Source: JBDTMT01 sp033764095 (GTDB lineage Bacteria > Desulfobacterota > Binatia > HRBIN30 > CADEER01). From it: a stretch of DNA of 19,357 nt. The stretch spans positions 1 to 19,357 of the forward strand of contig JANRJF010000430.1 in NCBI GenBank assembly GCA_033764095.1. Direction: 5' to 3'. Below the pieces are notes generated by a model, which saw only the letters and a list, made by a program, of their open reading frames with translations, was not told the DNA's origin and made no database searches. This document shows positions 1-7,212 of the stretch, one piece after another. The position numbers and the translations under genes are program-made. Numbering within the stretch: position 1 is the first letter of the stretch; each line of letters opens with the position of its first letter.

Positions 1-788
1 CACCCGACATTCCGGTCGGGCTGGTCGGCGAGGCGTTCGTGTCCGGCATGCGCGGCCTGTGCCTCGGCTTGATGGGGCGCGTCGCCGACGGCACGGCCGA
101 CATCGAGCGCTCGCTGGCGCTCGCCGACGAGCGCGGCGCGCTGGAGGGGCGGTGCATGGCCCGCCAGCTCGCCGCCTTCCTGGCCAACGTCAGCGGCCGC
201 TCGCGCCAGGGCATCGCCTACGCACAGGCGGCCCGCGAGCTGGCGGCGCGCGCCGCCAATCCGGTGCTCGCGGCCATGGCCGACATGAACCTCGGGGCGG
301 CGCTGTCGCTGGCCGGCGCGACCGACGACGCGATCACGCTGCTCGGCGGCGCGCGCGAAGGCGGCGGTGCGCAGATCGGTATGCTGGAATGGTTCAGCCT
401 GCCGCTGCTGTCGCTCGCGCTGCGCGACCGCGGCGACCACGCCGAGGCGCTGCGCGTCGCCGAGCAGGCGGTCGCGGTGGCGCGCGGTGCGCAGGCGCTC
501 ACCGCCGAGCTCTCGGCCCAGATGGCGCTGTGCAGCGCCCTGACCAACGCGCGCCCGGCGGCCGGTGGCGCGGCCGGCGAGGCGGCGTTGACGCGCGCCG
601 CCGAGCTGCTCGAGCGCACCGGTGCCGAGGTGTTCCGGCCGCGCTGGCATTTCACCCGCGGCGATCGCCTGCGCGCGCTCGGCGACGACGCCGGCTTCCG
701 CGCGGCGCTGCAGGAAGGGCGCCGGCTGTGCCTGGCGATGGGGATGGACGAGCTCGCGGACCGGACGGCCCGCGAGCTCGCGGAGTGA
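1..788 (+). CDS. C-terminal part of a TPR-repeat regulator (5' partial)
   Basis: The reading frame is open from the left edge (codons begin at base 3) to a TGA at 786-788, so this is the 3' end of a longer gene. The visible 262 or so residues are Ala/Leu/Arg-rich paired helices of tetratricopeptide type, for example around 'SLALADERGALEGR', 'MADMNLGAALSLAGATDD' and 'AEALRVAEQAVAVARG'. They end in a short helical cap. This resembles the C-terminal half of large class III cyclase/AAA ATPase/TPR signalling proteins, one of which is complete at 7556-10639. That the missing N-terminus carries a cyclase or AAA domain is inference; a plain TPR protein is possible. The internal GTG at 39 is probably not the true start because coding character continues upstream. 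Function is probably protein-protein regulation in the cytoplasm. Confidence 0.8.
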   Translation, partial: PDIPVGLVGEAFVSGMRGLCLGLMGRVADGTADIERSLALADERGALEGRCMARQLAAFLANVSGRSRQGIAYAQAARELAARAANPVLAAMADMNLGAALSLAGATDDAITLLGGAREGGGAQIGMLEWFSLPLLSLALRDRGDHAEALRVAEQAVAVARGAQALTAELSAQMALCSALTNARPAAGGAAGEAALTRAAELLERTGAEVFRPRWHFTRGDRLRALGDDAGFRAALQEGRRLCLAMGMDELADRTARELAE

Positions 789-819
789 GGTGGGGTGTAA
801 CTCCCTTGGGGGGAGGCGG

Positions 820-996
820 TCAGGCGGCGTCCGGGCCGTCGTCGCGCACGCCCTGGTCGGGCGCCGGCTCGCGTCGCAGCGGGATGACACTCACCCGCTG
901 CGACGGCCGTTGCACGCACTGACAACCCGCCGGTGGGGGGCTACCGGCGTCGCCGTGAGTCTGGGGGACGATCTCGTGCACGACGCGCTCGCTCAG
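820..996 (-). CDS. Possible small hydrophilic ORF overlapping the small membrane protein gene
   Basis: This is a 58-codon frame ending in TGA at 822-820. It begins with CTG-AGC-GAG exactly where the upstream small membrane protein gene ends, so CTG and the TGA stop overlap as CTGA, mimicking the ATGA coupling seen elsewhere in this window. A GTG at 981-979 would give 53 residues. The product would be hydrophilic, with a CxC pair ('GCQCVQ') and an acidic/basic tail ending 'VRDDGPDAA'. About 86% of its codons end in G or C, as in the real genes here. I recognise no family. No Shine-Dalgarno is seen and CTG starts are rare, so it may instead be untranslated 3' sequence. Confidence 0.3.
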   Translation of the reverse strand: MSERVVHEIVPQTHGDAGSPPPAGCQCVQRPSQRVSVIPLRREPAPDQGVRDDGPDAA

Positions 997-1166
997 CGCG
1001 CGCCGGCCAGCGCCGGACGGTCGAGCGACAGTCGCGGCCGGCTCATCGAACGCGTCCAGGTGCGCAGCGCGACGTTGCCGACCAGCGCCATGGCGGACAC
1101 CAGCAGCGCGATGTTGAGGCCCGTCAGCAGAACTGAAAGCTCCTGTGTCATGTCGATGAACAGCAT
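993..1166 (-). CDS. Small single-helix membrane protein (57 aa)
   Basis: The 57-residue frame starts at ATG 1166-1164 and is preceded by a strong Shine-Dalgarno (GGGAGGAA, eight bases between GGAGG and ATG). This is why I prefer it to a longer in-frame ATG at 1286. Residues about 10-30 (LSVLLTGLNIALLVSAMALVG) form one hydrophobic helix. It is followed by an Arg-rich segment 'RTWTRSMSRPRLSLDR', which by the positive-inside rule would be cytoplasmic. No family is recognised. It lies about 170 bases downstream of the carbinolamine dehydratase on the same strand, and the spacer contains an alternative-pairing structure (1267-1327) that may control it. A small regulatory or scaffolding membrane peptide is plausible but unproven. 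Confidence 0.6.
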   Translation of the reverse strand: MLFIDMTQELSVLLTGLNIALLVSAMALVGNVALRTWTRSMSRPRLSLDRPALAGAR

Positions 1167-1189
1167 GGCTTGTTCCTCCCGCGAATGAG
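1164..1189 (-). promoter_or_regulatory. Shine-Dalgarno deciding the small membrane protein start
   Basis: On the minus strand the sequence reads GCGGGAGGAACAAGCCATG. The GGAGG core sits eight bases before the ATG at 1166-1164. This is one of the few clear ribosome binding sites in the window and supports translation of the 57-aa frame rather than a start at 1286. Confidence 0.6.
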
Positions 1190-1266
1190 CCCAGAGAAAG
1201 CAACGGCCGTGCCGTTGAGTGGCCGCGCCGCCAGTGCGAACACCGGCAGCCGGTTGAGCAGCCGCT

Positions 1267-1327
1267 GCGCAAACTCTCGACTGCATCCGCAGTCGCGCGA
1301 CTGCACGCTACGGTTTGCGGCGCAAAC
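1267..1327 (-). promoter_or_regulatory. Alternative-pairing RNA element upstream of the small membrane protein
   Basis: On the minus strand the order is GTTTGC, GCAAAC, GCAGTCG, CGACTGC, GCAGTCG, GTTTGC (1327-1322, 1318-1313, 1304-1298, 1295-1289, 1284-1278, 1274-1269). GCAAAC can pair with the GTTTGC on either side, and CGACTGC can pair with either flanking GCAGTCG, so at least two folds exclude each other. The block lies 14 bases after the dehydratase stop and about 100 bases before the small protein start. It could be a 5'-UTR switch, an attenuator, or part of a terminator for the dehydratase. No ligand-binding riboswitch class is recognised, and no U-tract follows. Confidence 0.4.
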
Positions 1328-1340
1328 GAGAAGCAGCAGC

Positions 1341-1640
1341 TCAGGCGGAGCCGGCCAGCCGTTCGGCGGCGGCAGCGAGGTCGAAATCGAGACTGGTGAT
1401 GCCCTGCGCGTCGTGCGTGGTGAGATCGATCACCACACGATCGTAGACGTTGAACCACTCGGGGTGGTGGTTCATGCGCTCGGCGACCAGCGCCAGCGCG
1501 GCCATGAAGCCGAACGCCTCGACGAAGGAGGCGAAGCGCAGCTCGCGGTGCAGTTTGCCGGCGGCCAGCCTCCAGTGTGGCAGGGCCGACAGGCGGGTGG
1601 CGATCTCGGCGTCCGACAGGCGCGCGGCTCTGGGGCTCAT
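1341..1640 (-). CDS. Pterin-4a-carbinolamine dehydratase
   Basis: The 99-residue protein has the normal length of the PCD/DCoH family. It carries the signature E-R-M-N-H-H-P-E-W-F-N-V-Y around residues 54-66, followed by 'VVIDLTTHD', matching the family pattern in which the paired His and a later His form the active site. The enzyme dehydrates 4a-hydroxytetrahydropterin to quinonoid dihydropterin (EC 4.2.1.96), recycling the cofactor of aromatic amino acid hydroxylases; some bacterial members act in other pterin pathways. No hydroxylase is nearby, so its partner cannot be told from context. The start is ATG 1640-1638 with no clear Shine-Dalgarno. It is divergent from the hydrolase gene at 1734, with 93 bases between. 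Confidence 0.92.
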   Translation of the reverse strand: MSPRAARLSDAEIATRLSALPHWRLAAGKLHRELRFASFVEAFGFMAALALVAERMNHHPEWFNVYDRVVIDLTTHDAQGITSLDFDLAAAAERLAGSA

Positions 1641-1656
1641 ATGCAGCGCCTAGCAG

Positions 1657-1685
1657 CCCGCCGCGCGCGGCGCACGCGCGGCGGG
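1657..1685. repeat. Perfect 11-bp inverted repeat in a divergent promoter region
   Basis: CCCGCCGCGCG (1657-1667) and CGCGCGGCGGG (1675-1685) are perfect inverted arms with a seven-base loop. They lie between the dehydratase (minus) and the hydrolase (plus). In a region this GC-rich some chance palindromes are expected. A dyad between two divergent starts could be an operator, or a 5'-leader hairpin of either transcript. Confidence 0.35.
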
Positions 1686-1733
1686 CGGCTTGACGGTGCA
1701 GCCCCCCTCCCATAGCTGGCCACGCGCGTTCTC

Positions 1734-2423
1734 ATGTCCCGCCTCGCCTCCTGTGTCGCGCTCGCCGTGCTGCTGCTCGGCAGCGGCGCGTGCCGGACCG
1801 CCCCGTCGCGCCTCGACCGCAACGGCGACGGTGTGGTGCGCGTCGTCTGCCTGGGCGACTCCAACTCCGCCCTCGGCGATCCGCGCGTCGGCGACACCTG
1901 GTGCGAGTATCTCGCCGCCCGCTTTCCCGACTGGCAGTTCGTCAACCAGGGGAAGGGATTCGCGCGCGCCACCGGCGACACCATGCTGTGGGGCAAGGCG
2001 CTGCTGCAGCACGTCTGGCGCGCCGCGCCGGACGTGCTGTTCATCGCCCTCGGCACCAACGACCTGGTCGCAGCGCGGCAATCGCCGGAGACGGCGGTGG
2101 CGGCGCTGCTCGACTTCCGCGCCGAGGCGCAGCGCCGCAATATCGAGGTCGCCATCGCCACCGTGCCGCCGGCGCTGCAGCAGTCGCCGGAGTTGCAGGC
2201 CAACATCGCCGCCGCCAATCGGCTGCTCGCCGCGGCGCTGCCCGCCGACCGGCTGATCGACTTCACCAGCGGCCTGAGCGAGGCGGACTTCCTGCCCGAC
2301 GGCATCCACGTCAACTCGCGCGGCCAGCGCAAACGCGCCGATGCGGCCGCGGCGACGGTGCACGCGCTCGGCGGCGTCGAGCGCGGCCCCTTTCCGCTGC
2401 CGCGCGGCGCCGCCACGCCCTGA
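1734..2423 (+). CDS. GDSL/SGNH-family hydrolase, exported (possible lipoprotein)
   Basis: The 229-residue protein has the SGNH blocks in order: CLGDSN with nucleophile Ser43, a block II Gly in 'NQGKG' near 73, GTND at 107-110 (block III Asn), and DGIH at 189-192 giving the catalytic Asp and His. These enzymes hydrolyse esters or acyl groups on lipids, polysaccharides or small molecules; the substrate is not predictable here. Residues 1-20 form a hydrophobic signal ending in LLLGSGAC. Cys20 might be lipidated, although Ser at -3 is a weak lipobox, so simple secretion is also possible. A DRNGDG stretch just after the signal looks Ca-binding-like but may be chance. The LLM oxidoreductase follows on the same strand after 70 bases and may be co-transcribed. 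Confidence 0.85.
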   Translation: MSRLASCVALAVLLLGSGACRTAPSRLDRNGDGVVRVVCLGDSNSALGDPRVGDTWCEYLAARFPDWQFVNQGKGFARATGDTMLWGKALLQHVWRAAPDVLFIALGTNDLVAARQSPETAVAALLDFRAEAQRRNIEVAIATVPPALQQSPELQANIAAANRLLAAALPADRLIDFTSGLSEADFLPDGIHVNSRGQRKRADAAAATVHALGGVERGPFPLPRGAATP

Positions 2424-2493
2424 CCGCCGCCGCGGCGCGTGGCCTGCGCCGCCAACCTGGCGACGCGAGCTGGCGGCGTGCTACGCCCGGCCG

Positions 2494-3558
2494 ATGGACG
2501 TCTGCGTGCAGTTGGTCTTCCAGAACTACGGCGACCGTCTCGACGAGAACCAGCATGTCGCCGCCGAGCTGCGCCTGGCGGAGCTCGCCGAGCCGCTCGG
2601 CTTCGACAAGATCTTCGTCGTCGAGCACCACTTCTTCGACTACTCCGCCTGCCCGGACAACGCGCAATTCCTCAGTTGGCTCGCCGGCCGCACGTCGCGC
2701 ATCCAGCTCGCCACCGGCGCCTTCATCCTGCCGTGGAACAATCCGCTGCGCGTCGCCGAGAAGATCGTGCTGCTCGACCATCTGTCGAACGGCCGCGCCG
2801 TGCTCGGTCTCGGGCGCGGCCTGGCGCGCCGCGAGTACGCCGGCTTCGGCGTCGACATGGCCGAGTCGCGCGACCGCTTCGACGAGGCGGCCGCGCTGAT
2901 CCTCGACGCCACCGACCGCGGCTACATGGAAGGCGAGGGCCCGTTCTACCCGCAGCCGCGCGTCGCCATCCGACCGGCGCCGCGGCGCGGCTTCCGCGAT
3001 CGGCTCTACTGCATCGGCATGTCGCCCGAGTCGGTCGAGCAGGCGGCGCGCATCGGCGCGCGGCTGGCGATCTTCTCCCAGATGCCGTGGGAGATGTGGA
3101 AGGACACCAACTACGCCGCCTATCAGCGCGTCTGGCGCGCGACGCACGACGCGCCGCCGCCGCCGCCGATGTGCAGCGACATCCTCTACTGCGGCGAGAG
3201 CGACGCCGAGGCGGAGGCGATCGCCCGCGACCACATGGTCGAGTACTACCTCTCGGTGATGGAGCACTACGAGATCATGGGCGAGCACTTCAGCGGCGTG
3301 CGCGGCTACGAGATGTACGCCCAGGCGAGCGAGATCCTGCAGCACATCGGCAAGGAGGATCAGGCGGAGGGCTACCTGATGGTGCAGAGCTGGGGCTCGC
3401 CGCGCCGCATCCTCGAGCGACTGCGCCAACGCTGGGAGACCATCGGCCCGTTCGAGCTCAGCGTCATCCCGCGCTACGGCACGCTGCCGCCGGCCAAGGC
3501 GGAAGCCAGCCTGCGCCGCTTCGCCGAGCACGTGCTGCCGGAGTTCAAGCGCTGGTGA
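2494..3558 (+). CDS. LLM-class flavin-dependent oxidoreductase (bacterial luciferase-like)
   Basis: The 354-residue protein fits the luciferase-like monooxygenase family. It has an N-terminal first strand 'MDVCVQLVFQNYGD', the EHHF segment at 44-47, 'NNPLRVAEKIVLLDHLSNGR' near 82-101 followed by the glycine-rich 'AVLGLGRG', and 'DRFDEAAALI' near 128. These are standard TIM-barrel elements that bind FMN or coenzyme F420. Reactions in the family range from monooxygenation of alkanes, sulfonates or aldehydes to F420-dependent dehydrogenation; sequence alone does not decide between them. I start at ATG 2494 because it begins the first beta strand; the frame is open further upstream but has no family resemblance there. 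No flavin reductase partner lies in the window. Confidence 0.88.
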   Translation: MDVCVQLVFQNYGDRLDENQHVAAELRLAELAEPLGFDKIFVVEHHFFDYSACPDNAQFLSWLAGRTSRIQLATGAFILPWNNPLRVAEKIVLLDHLSNGRAVLGLGRGLARREYAGFGVDMAESRDRFDEAAALILDATDRGYMEGEGPFYPQPRVAIRPAPRRGFRDRLYCIGMSPESVEQAARIGARLAIFSQMPWEMWKDTNYAAYQRVWRATHDAPPPPPMCSDILYCGESDAEAEAIARDHMVEYYLSVMEHYEIMGEHFSGVRGYEMYAQASEILQHIGKEDQAEGYLMVQSWGSPRRILERLRQRWETIGPFELSVIPRYGTLPPAKAEASLRRFAEHVLPEFKRW

Positions 3559-3563
3559 GCGGA

Positions 3564-3681
3564 GAAGACGAAACGGAACCACGGATGAACACCGATCGCA
3601 GCGTGAAGAGGCCGACAGGTTTCTTCGACCGAGTCTGAAATCCGTGTTCATCTGTGTTCATCCGTGGTTCCTTTCGTCTTC
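3564..3681. repeat. Long inverted repeat of tandem ATCCGTGTTC-type words between convergent genes
   Basis: Arms 3564-3592 and 3654-3681 are inverted copies identical except for one missing G (28 of 29 bases) around a loop of about 60 bases. The right arm is preceded by a further copy, so 3640-3671 reads as three tandem words ATCCGTGTTC, ATCTGTGTTC, ATCCGTGGTTC. The left arm contains the inverse ACGGATGAAC/ACCGAT. It sits between the oxidoreductase (+) stop and the secreted protein (-) stop, where a bidirectional terminator would be expected, but no clear T-tract follows. Similar 'ATCTGTGTTCATC' intergenic words are known to me from several environmental bacterial lineages. A partial copy lies at 5026-5066. 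Confidence 0.75.
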
Positions 3682-3717
3682 GGGTGAAGACATGACGGTT
3701 CGTTTCGAGGCGGCGCG

Positions 3718-4974
3718 CTAGTCGGGGATCTCGCTGACCGCGCCCATGGTCAGCACGACGCGGAGGGAGCGGCTGACGGTGACGTCGCTGTTCGGGTCGC
3801 GCGCGGTGACGGTGAGGTTGCCCTCGGCGCCCTCGAGGTCGAAGTAGGGGCCGGCGCCGAGGACGGCGAAGCGCAGCGCGCGCTTTTCCAGGTAGCCGTC
3901 CACCGCCGTCTCCGGCAGCGTGACGCTGGTCGTGCCGTCGAGCACCGTGCCGCGCGTGCCGGCCGTCAGGCGGACGGTGAGCGAGATGCGGCTACCGGGG
4001 GTGAAGCATGCCACCCGCAGGTGCAGCGCGACGTCGGCGCCGGCCTGCTGGAAGGTGCGGATGCGCAGCACGTCGCAGTTCTGCAGGCGGCCGAAGCCGG
4101 CGCTGTTGCGACCGACCTCGACCGCCCGGCCGAGCGGACACACCGGCGGGTAGGCGGCGACGCGCGGCGGGTGCGCCGCGCAACAGTCGACCGCCGTCGG
4201 GCCGAGTCGTGCGGTACAGCCGGTCGCCGCGTCACAGGTCGGCGTGACACAGGCGTCGTCGGCGGCGACGTGCAGGGCGAGGGCGCCGTCGGTCTCTCCC
4301 GGCGGGCTCGCCCCATCGCGGCAGGTGATCGGCAGCGTGAACGGGCCGAGCTGATCGGCGCGCGGCGTCCAGCGCAGGACGTTGTCGGGATCGAGGCGCA
4401 TGCCGTCGGCGAGGTCGGCGGCGCTGCAGGTCACCGCGCCGCCCTCGGGGTCGAGCGCGCCGAGCGGCAGCGCGATCGGCTGGCCGGCGAAGCCGCGGTA
4501 GAGGAAGGGCTCGGCAAGCGCCGGTGGGGCGTTCGGTCCGCTCGCGGTCGCGCTCGGCGACGCGCTCGGCGTTGCGTCGGGCGCGGTGGGCGTCGGCTCC
4601 GGCGTCGGCGGCTCGGTCGCCGTGGCAGTCGGCGGCGCGGCGGTGGCGGAGGGCACCGGCGACGAGGTGGCGCCGGCGGTCATGGCAGGGGTCGGCGACG
4701 GCGGCGCCGGGCTTGCGGTCGGCAGCGGCGGGCAGCCGTCGAGGGCGGCGTTCACCGCCGCGATCAGCCGCGCCACCGAGACCGTGCCGGCGCCGTCGGC
4801 CAGGCCGGGGCAGGCCGACGGCGCCTGCGCGCCGAGCGCGATGCCCACCGCGACCACCAGCTCGGCCACGTTCACGGCGCCGTCGCCATCGCAGTCGCCG
4901 GGGCATGCTGCCGCCGCCCGGGCGCTCAGGCCCAGCCAGGCGAGCAGCAGGCAGAAGAGCGCGCCACCCCGCAT
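3718..4974 (-). CDS. Secreted dockerin-like/Ig-like protein with Pro-Thr-Ser-rich linker
   Basis: The 418-residue protein starts at ATG 4974, which has AAGGG six bases upstream; the in-frame ATG at 4980 abuts the same site. Layout: signal peptide 1-23; dockerin-like repeat near 24-48 with CPGDCDGDG then V-x-V-x-EL; a degenerate second copy near 55-81 (CPGLADGAG...); a Pro/Thr/Ser/Ala linker near 83-148; an Ig/cadherin-like fold near 148-236 ('LALPLGALDPEGG'-type strands, 'LRWTPRADQLGPF'); a cysteine cluster CVTPTCDAATGC...DCC near 242-265; and a beta-rich C-terminus. It is probably an envelope or extracellular structural or adhesive protein. The first repeat keeps DxDGDG-type Ca-binding residues; the second has lost most. 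No enzymatic domain is seen, and cohesin partners are not expected outside cellulosomes. Confidence 0.8.
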   Translation of the reverse strand: MRGGALFCLLLAWLGLSARAAAACPGDCDGDGAVNVAELVVAVGIALGAQAPSACPGLADGAGTVSVARLIAAVNAALDGCPPLPTASPAPPSPTPAMTAGATSSPVPSATAAPPTATATEPPTPEPTPTAPDATPSASPSATASGPNAPPALAEPFLYRGFAGQPIALPLGALDPEGGAVTCSAADLADGMRLDPDNVLRWTPRADQLGPFTLPITCRDGASPPGETDGALALHVAADDACVTPTCDAATGCTARLGPTAVDCCAAHPPRVAAYPPVCPLGRAVEVGRNSAGFGRLQNCDVLRIRTFQQAGADVALHLRVACFTPGSRISLTVRLTAGTRGTVLDGTTSVTLPETAVDGYLEKRALRFAVLGAGPYFDLEGAEGNLTVTARDPNSDVTVSRSLRVVLTMGAVSEIPD

Positions 4975-5025
4975 ACGCATCCCTTACGAGCAATCGCCGC
5001 CGAAAGGCGATGGCGGCGACCCCTC

Positions 5026-5066
5026 TATATTCATCCGCCCGCATCTGTGTTCATCTGAGGCTTCCC
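5026..5066. repeat. Partial copy of the ATCTGTGTTCATC spacer word
   Basis: The stretch reads TATTCATCCGCCCGC then ATCTGTGTTCATCTGAGGC and TTCC. It matches the right arm of the 3564-3681 element (ATCTGTGTTCATCCGTGGTTCC) with a few substitutions. Only one arm is present, between the divergent dockerin-like gene and the metallophosphoesterase and ending 11 bases before the latter's ATG. It could be a decayed or half element. Its place in a 5' leader argues against terminator function for this copy. Confidence 0.5.
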
Positions 5067-5076
5067 GCCGCCCACC

Positions 5077-6273
5077 ATGCGCCGCGCCGCACTCGTCATC
5101 GCTTTCGTCGCCGTCCTCCTGCTGGTGGTGGTGGGCGGACACGCCTACCTGACCGACAAGCTGGCGGTGGCACCCGATCTGCCGCCGGGGCTGCGCGGCC
5201 TGCTGGTACTGATCATCGGCGGCGGCGCGCTGGCGTTGATGATGCAGCCGCTTGCGGAGCGGGCCGCGCCGCCGCGCGTGGCGCGGCTGATCGCCTGGCC
5301 GGCGTCGCTGTGGATGGGGACGGCGTTCTTCCTGCTGCTCGGCTTCCTCGCCACCGACCTGGTCCGCGCGCTGGTCGACGCCGCCTTCGCCGCCACCAGT
5401 GAAGCGGGTGGCGTGACGCCGGCCGCCGCGCGCATCGGCACGGCGCGCCTGCAGGCGGTGCTGGTGGTCGGCCTCGCCTTCAGCGCCGTCGCGCGCGGCA
5501 TCTACGAGCAGCGTGGCGGTCCGCGCGTGACGCGCCACGAGGTGCGGCTGGCGCGCTGGCCGCGCGCGCTCGACGGCTTTCGCATCGTGCAGATCAGCGA
5601 CATCCACATCGGGCCCATCCTCGACCGTCGCTTCGCTGCCGCGGTGACGGCGCAGGTGAATGCGCTGGCGCCGGATCTGATCGCGATCACCGGCGATCTG
5701 GTCGACGGCGACGCGCGCCGCCTGCGCGCCGAGGTGGCGCCGTTCGGCGAGCTGCGCGCGCCGCACGGCGTCTGGGTCGTCACCGGCAACCACGACTACT
5801 TCTCCGGCGTCGACGCCTGGGTGGCGAACGTGCGGCGGCTCGGCATCCGGCCGCTGCGCAACCAGCGCGTGACCATCGAGCACAACGGCGCGGCATTCGA
5901 CCTGGCCGGCGTCGAGGATCACCACGCCTACATGGTGCATCCCACCGAGAAGTCCGACGTGGTCAGAGCCCTTGCCGACCGCGACCCGGACCGCGCCGTC
6001 GTGCTGCTGGCGCACGATCCGCTCACCTTCAAGACCGCGGCGCGCTGCGGCGTCGATCTGCAGCTCTCCGGCCACACCCACGGCGGCCAGATCTGGCCGT
6101 TCAAGTACCTGGTGCGGATCAGCACCCCGTTCGTCGCCGGCCATTACCGGCGCGGCGATGCGCAGCTCTTCGTCCATCGCGGCACCGGCTTCTGGGGGCC
6201 GGCGATGCGCCTCTTCGCGCCTGCCGAGATCGCCGAGATCACCATCCGCAGCACCGAGTCCGCTGCCGCCTGA
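5077..6273 (+). CDS. Membrane-anchored calcineurin-like metallophosphoesterase (YkuE/YaeI type)
   Basis: The 398-residue protein has four predicted helices (about 5-25, 40-58, 74-98, 122-140) and then a complete metallophosphoesterase domain. The metal-binding blocks are in order: SDIHIG with D175 and H177, TGDLVDG with D207, GNHD at 237-240, LAHDP with H313, and SGHTHGGQ at 331-338. This fits the YkuE/YaeI/LpxG-like branch, whose members hydrolyse phosphodiester or pyrophosphate bonds, in some cases on UDP-diacylglucosamine or other lipid-linked substrates at the inner membrane face. The exact substrate is not determinable. The stop TGA 6271-6273 is followed immediately by the ATG of the next gene, so the two are almost certainly co-translated. 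No convincing Shine-Dalgarno precedes ATG 5077. Confidence 0.9.
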   Translation: MRRAALVIAFVAVLLLVVVGGHAYLTDKLAVAPDLPPGLRGLLVLIIGGGALALMMQPLAERAAPPRVARLIAWPASLWMGTAFFLLLGFLATDLVRALVDAAFAATSEAGGVTPAAARIGTARLQAVLVVGLAFSAVARGIYEQRGGPRVTRHEVRLARWPRALDGFRIVQISDIHIGPILDRRFAAAVTAQVNALAPDLIAITGDLVDGDARRLRAEVAPFGELRAPHGVWVVTGNHDYFSGVDAWVANVRRLGIRPLRNQRVTIEHNGAAFDLAGVEDHHAYMVHPTEKSDVVRALADRDPDRAVVLLAHDPLTFKTAARCGVDLQLSGHTHGGQIWPFKYLVRISTPFVAGHYRRGDAQLFVHRGTGFWGPAMRLFAPAEIAEITIRSTESAAA

Positions 6274-6915
6274 ATGTCGCACGCGCTGCCGTCTCCCGCC
6301 GCCGGCCGCTGGCTGATCTTCGCCTCGATCGCGTTCTGGTTATCGTGGGTGCTGATGCCCGGGGTGGGCATCACCGATGCGCGCCAGATCCTCGATCGGG
6401 TCGGCACGCATCGCGGCCAGGTGTATCTGTCGGTCGTCCTGCAGCTGTTCTCCGCCGCCGCGTACGCGCCGGGGCTGGCCGGCGTGCTGCTCTCCGACGT
6501 CGCGCGCCACTCGCGCGGGGTGCGGATCGGCGCGATCGTGCTGTTGATCGGCGCCATGGGCTCGGCGGCCGACGCGATCTTCCATCTGGTCGCCTACGAG
6601 ATGACCGCGCCCGGCCTGACCGGCGAGCAGCTCGAGGTCATCATGCGGCAACTGCAGGGGCCGGACCTGGCGCTGCTGCTGCCCTTCGTCGCGGCGTTCT
6701 TCATCGGCCACGCCACGCTGGTCGCCGGTCTGCGCCTGCAACGCGTGGTGTCGTCGGCGAGCACCGCGCTGCTCACCGCCGCGCCGCTGTTCGCCGTCGC
6801 CGGTGCCGCCGCCGCATCGGCCGGCCTGGTGCCGGCGCGATTGGTCGGTCTGACCGTGCTCGCCGCCGTCGCCGGCAGCCTGGTACTGGTCGGCGTCGCG
6901 TTGCAGCGGCGCTGA
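6274..6915 (+). CDS. Six-helix membrane protein of unknown function
   Basis: The 213-residue protein is dominated by hydrophobic helices at about 12-30, 51-74, 84-108, 131-153, 163-185 and 189-210. It has short loops; the longest (108-130, 'EMTAPGLTGEQLEVIMRQLQGP') is probably extracytoplasmic or amphipathic. A His in 'ADAIFHLVAYE' and another in 'IGHATLVAG' lie within helices and could be functional. The pattern loosely recalls small integral membrane proteins annotated as DUF4386-like, but I cannot assign a family. The start codon abuts the metallophosphoesterase stop with no spacer, which suggests translational coupling and a shared task at the membrane, perhaps lipid-linked metabolism. 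It is the last gene before the repeat-rich spacer. Confidence 0.8.
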   Translation: MSHALPSPAAGRWLIFASIAFWLSWVLMPGVGITDARQILDRVGTHRGQVYLSVVLQLFSAAAYAPGLAGVLLSDVARHSRGVRIGAIVLLIGAMGSAADAIFHLVAYEMTAPGLTGEQLEVIMRQLQGPDLALLLPFVAAFFIGHATLVAGLRLQRVVSSASTALLTAAPLFAVAGAAAASAGLVPARLVGLTVLAAVAGSLVLVGVALQRR

Positions 6916-6945
6916 TCGCGGGTGTCGTCGTGATCGTGCCGAGCA

Positions 6946-6980
6946 GTACCGCGGTCCTCCGTGGCCGCTCGTGCTTGGGC
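6946..6980 (+). repeat. Dispersed 35-nt repeat, copy 1
   Basis: This 35-base stretch, starting GTACCGCGGTCCTCCGTGG, matches 7438-7472 at 31 of 35 positions in the same orientation. Neither copy lies in a plausible gene. The shared core is CCTCCGTGGCCGCT then GTGCTTGGG. This fits a REP-type intergenic repeat family. Confidence 0.65.
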
Positions 6981-7212
6981 CGTGGATCGAAGCGGGCGAC
7001 GGAATGAACGCGACCGCACCACGATGCGACGGAGCACGACCTCAGCCGTGGTGCCGCCGTGGTGGCGACCGCACCAGTGGCGCACCGCGCAGCGAGAACA
7101 GCGCGCACCGGTTACGGTCGGCGAAGTGCTGCGGCTGCATGTGTTGCTCGCCTGACGGGTGCACAACGAGACGGCGGCGCATCAGTCGGGGTGGCGCCTC
7201 ATCACATCACCC

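Noticed and set aside
1690..1716. Possible sigma-70 promoter TTGACG ... CATAGC before the hydrolase
   Set aside because: The -35 is good but the -10 matches only three of six bases with a 15-base spacer, so it is too weak to annotate.
6916..7212. Short frames in the spacer, such as 64 codons from 6961
   Set aside because: The products are Arg/Trp-rich without motifs, no ribosome binding site is seen, and the stretch contains a dispersed repeat.
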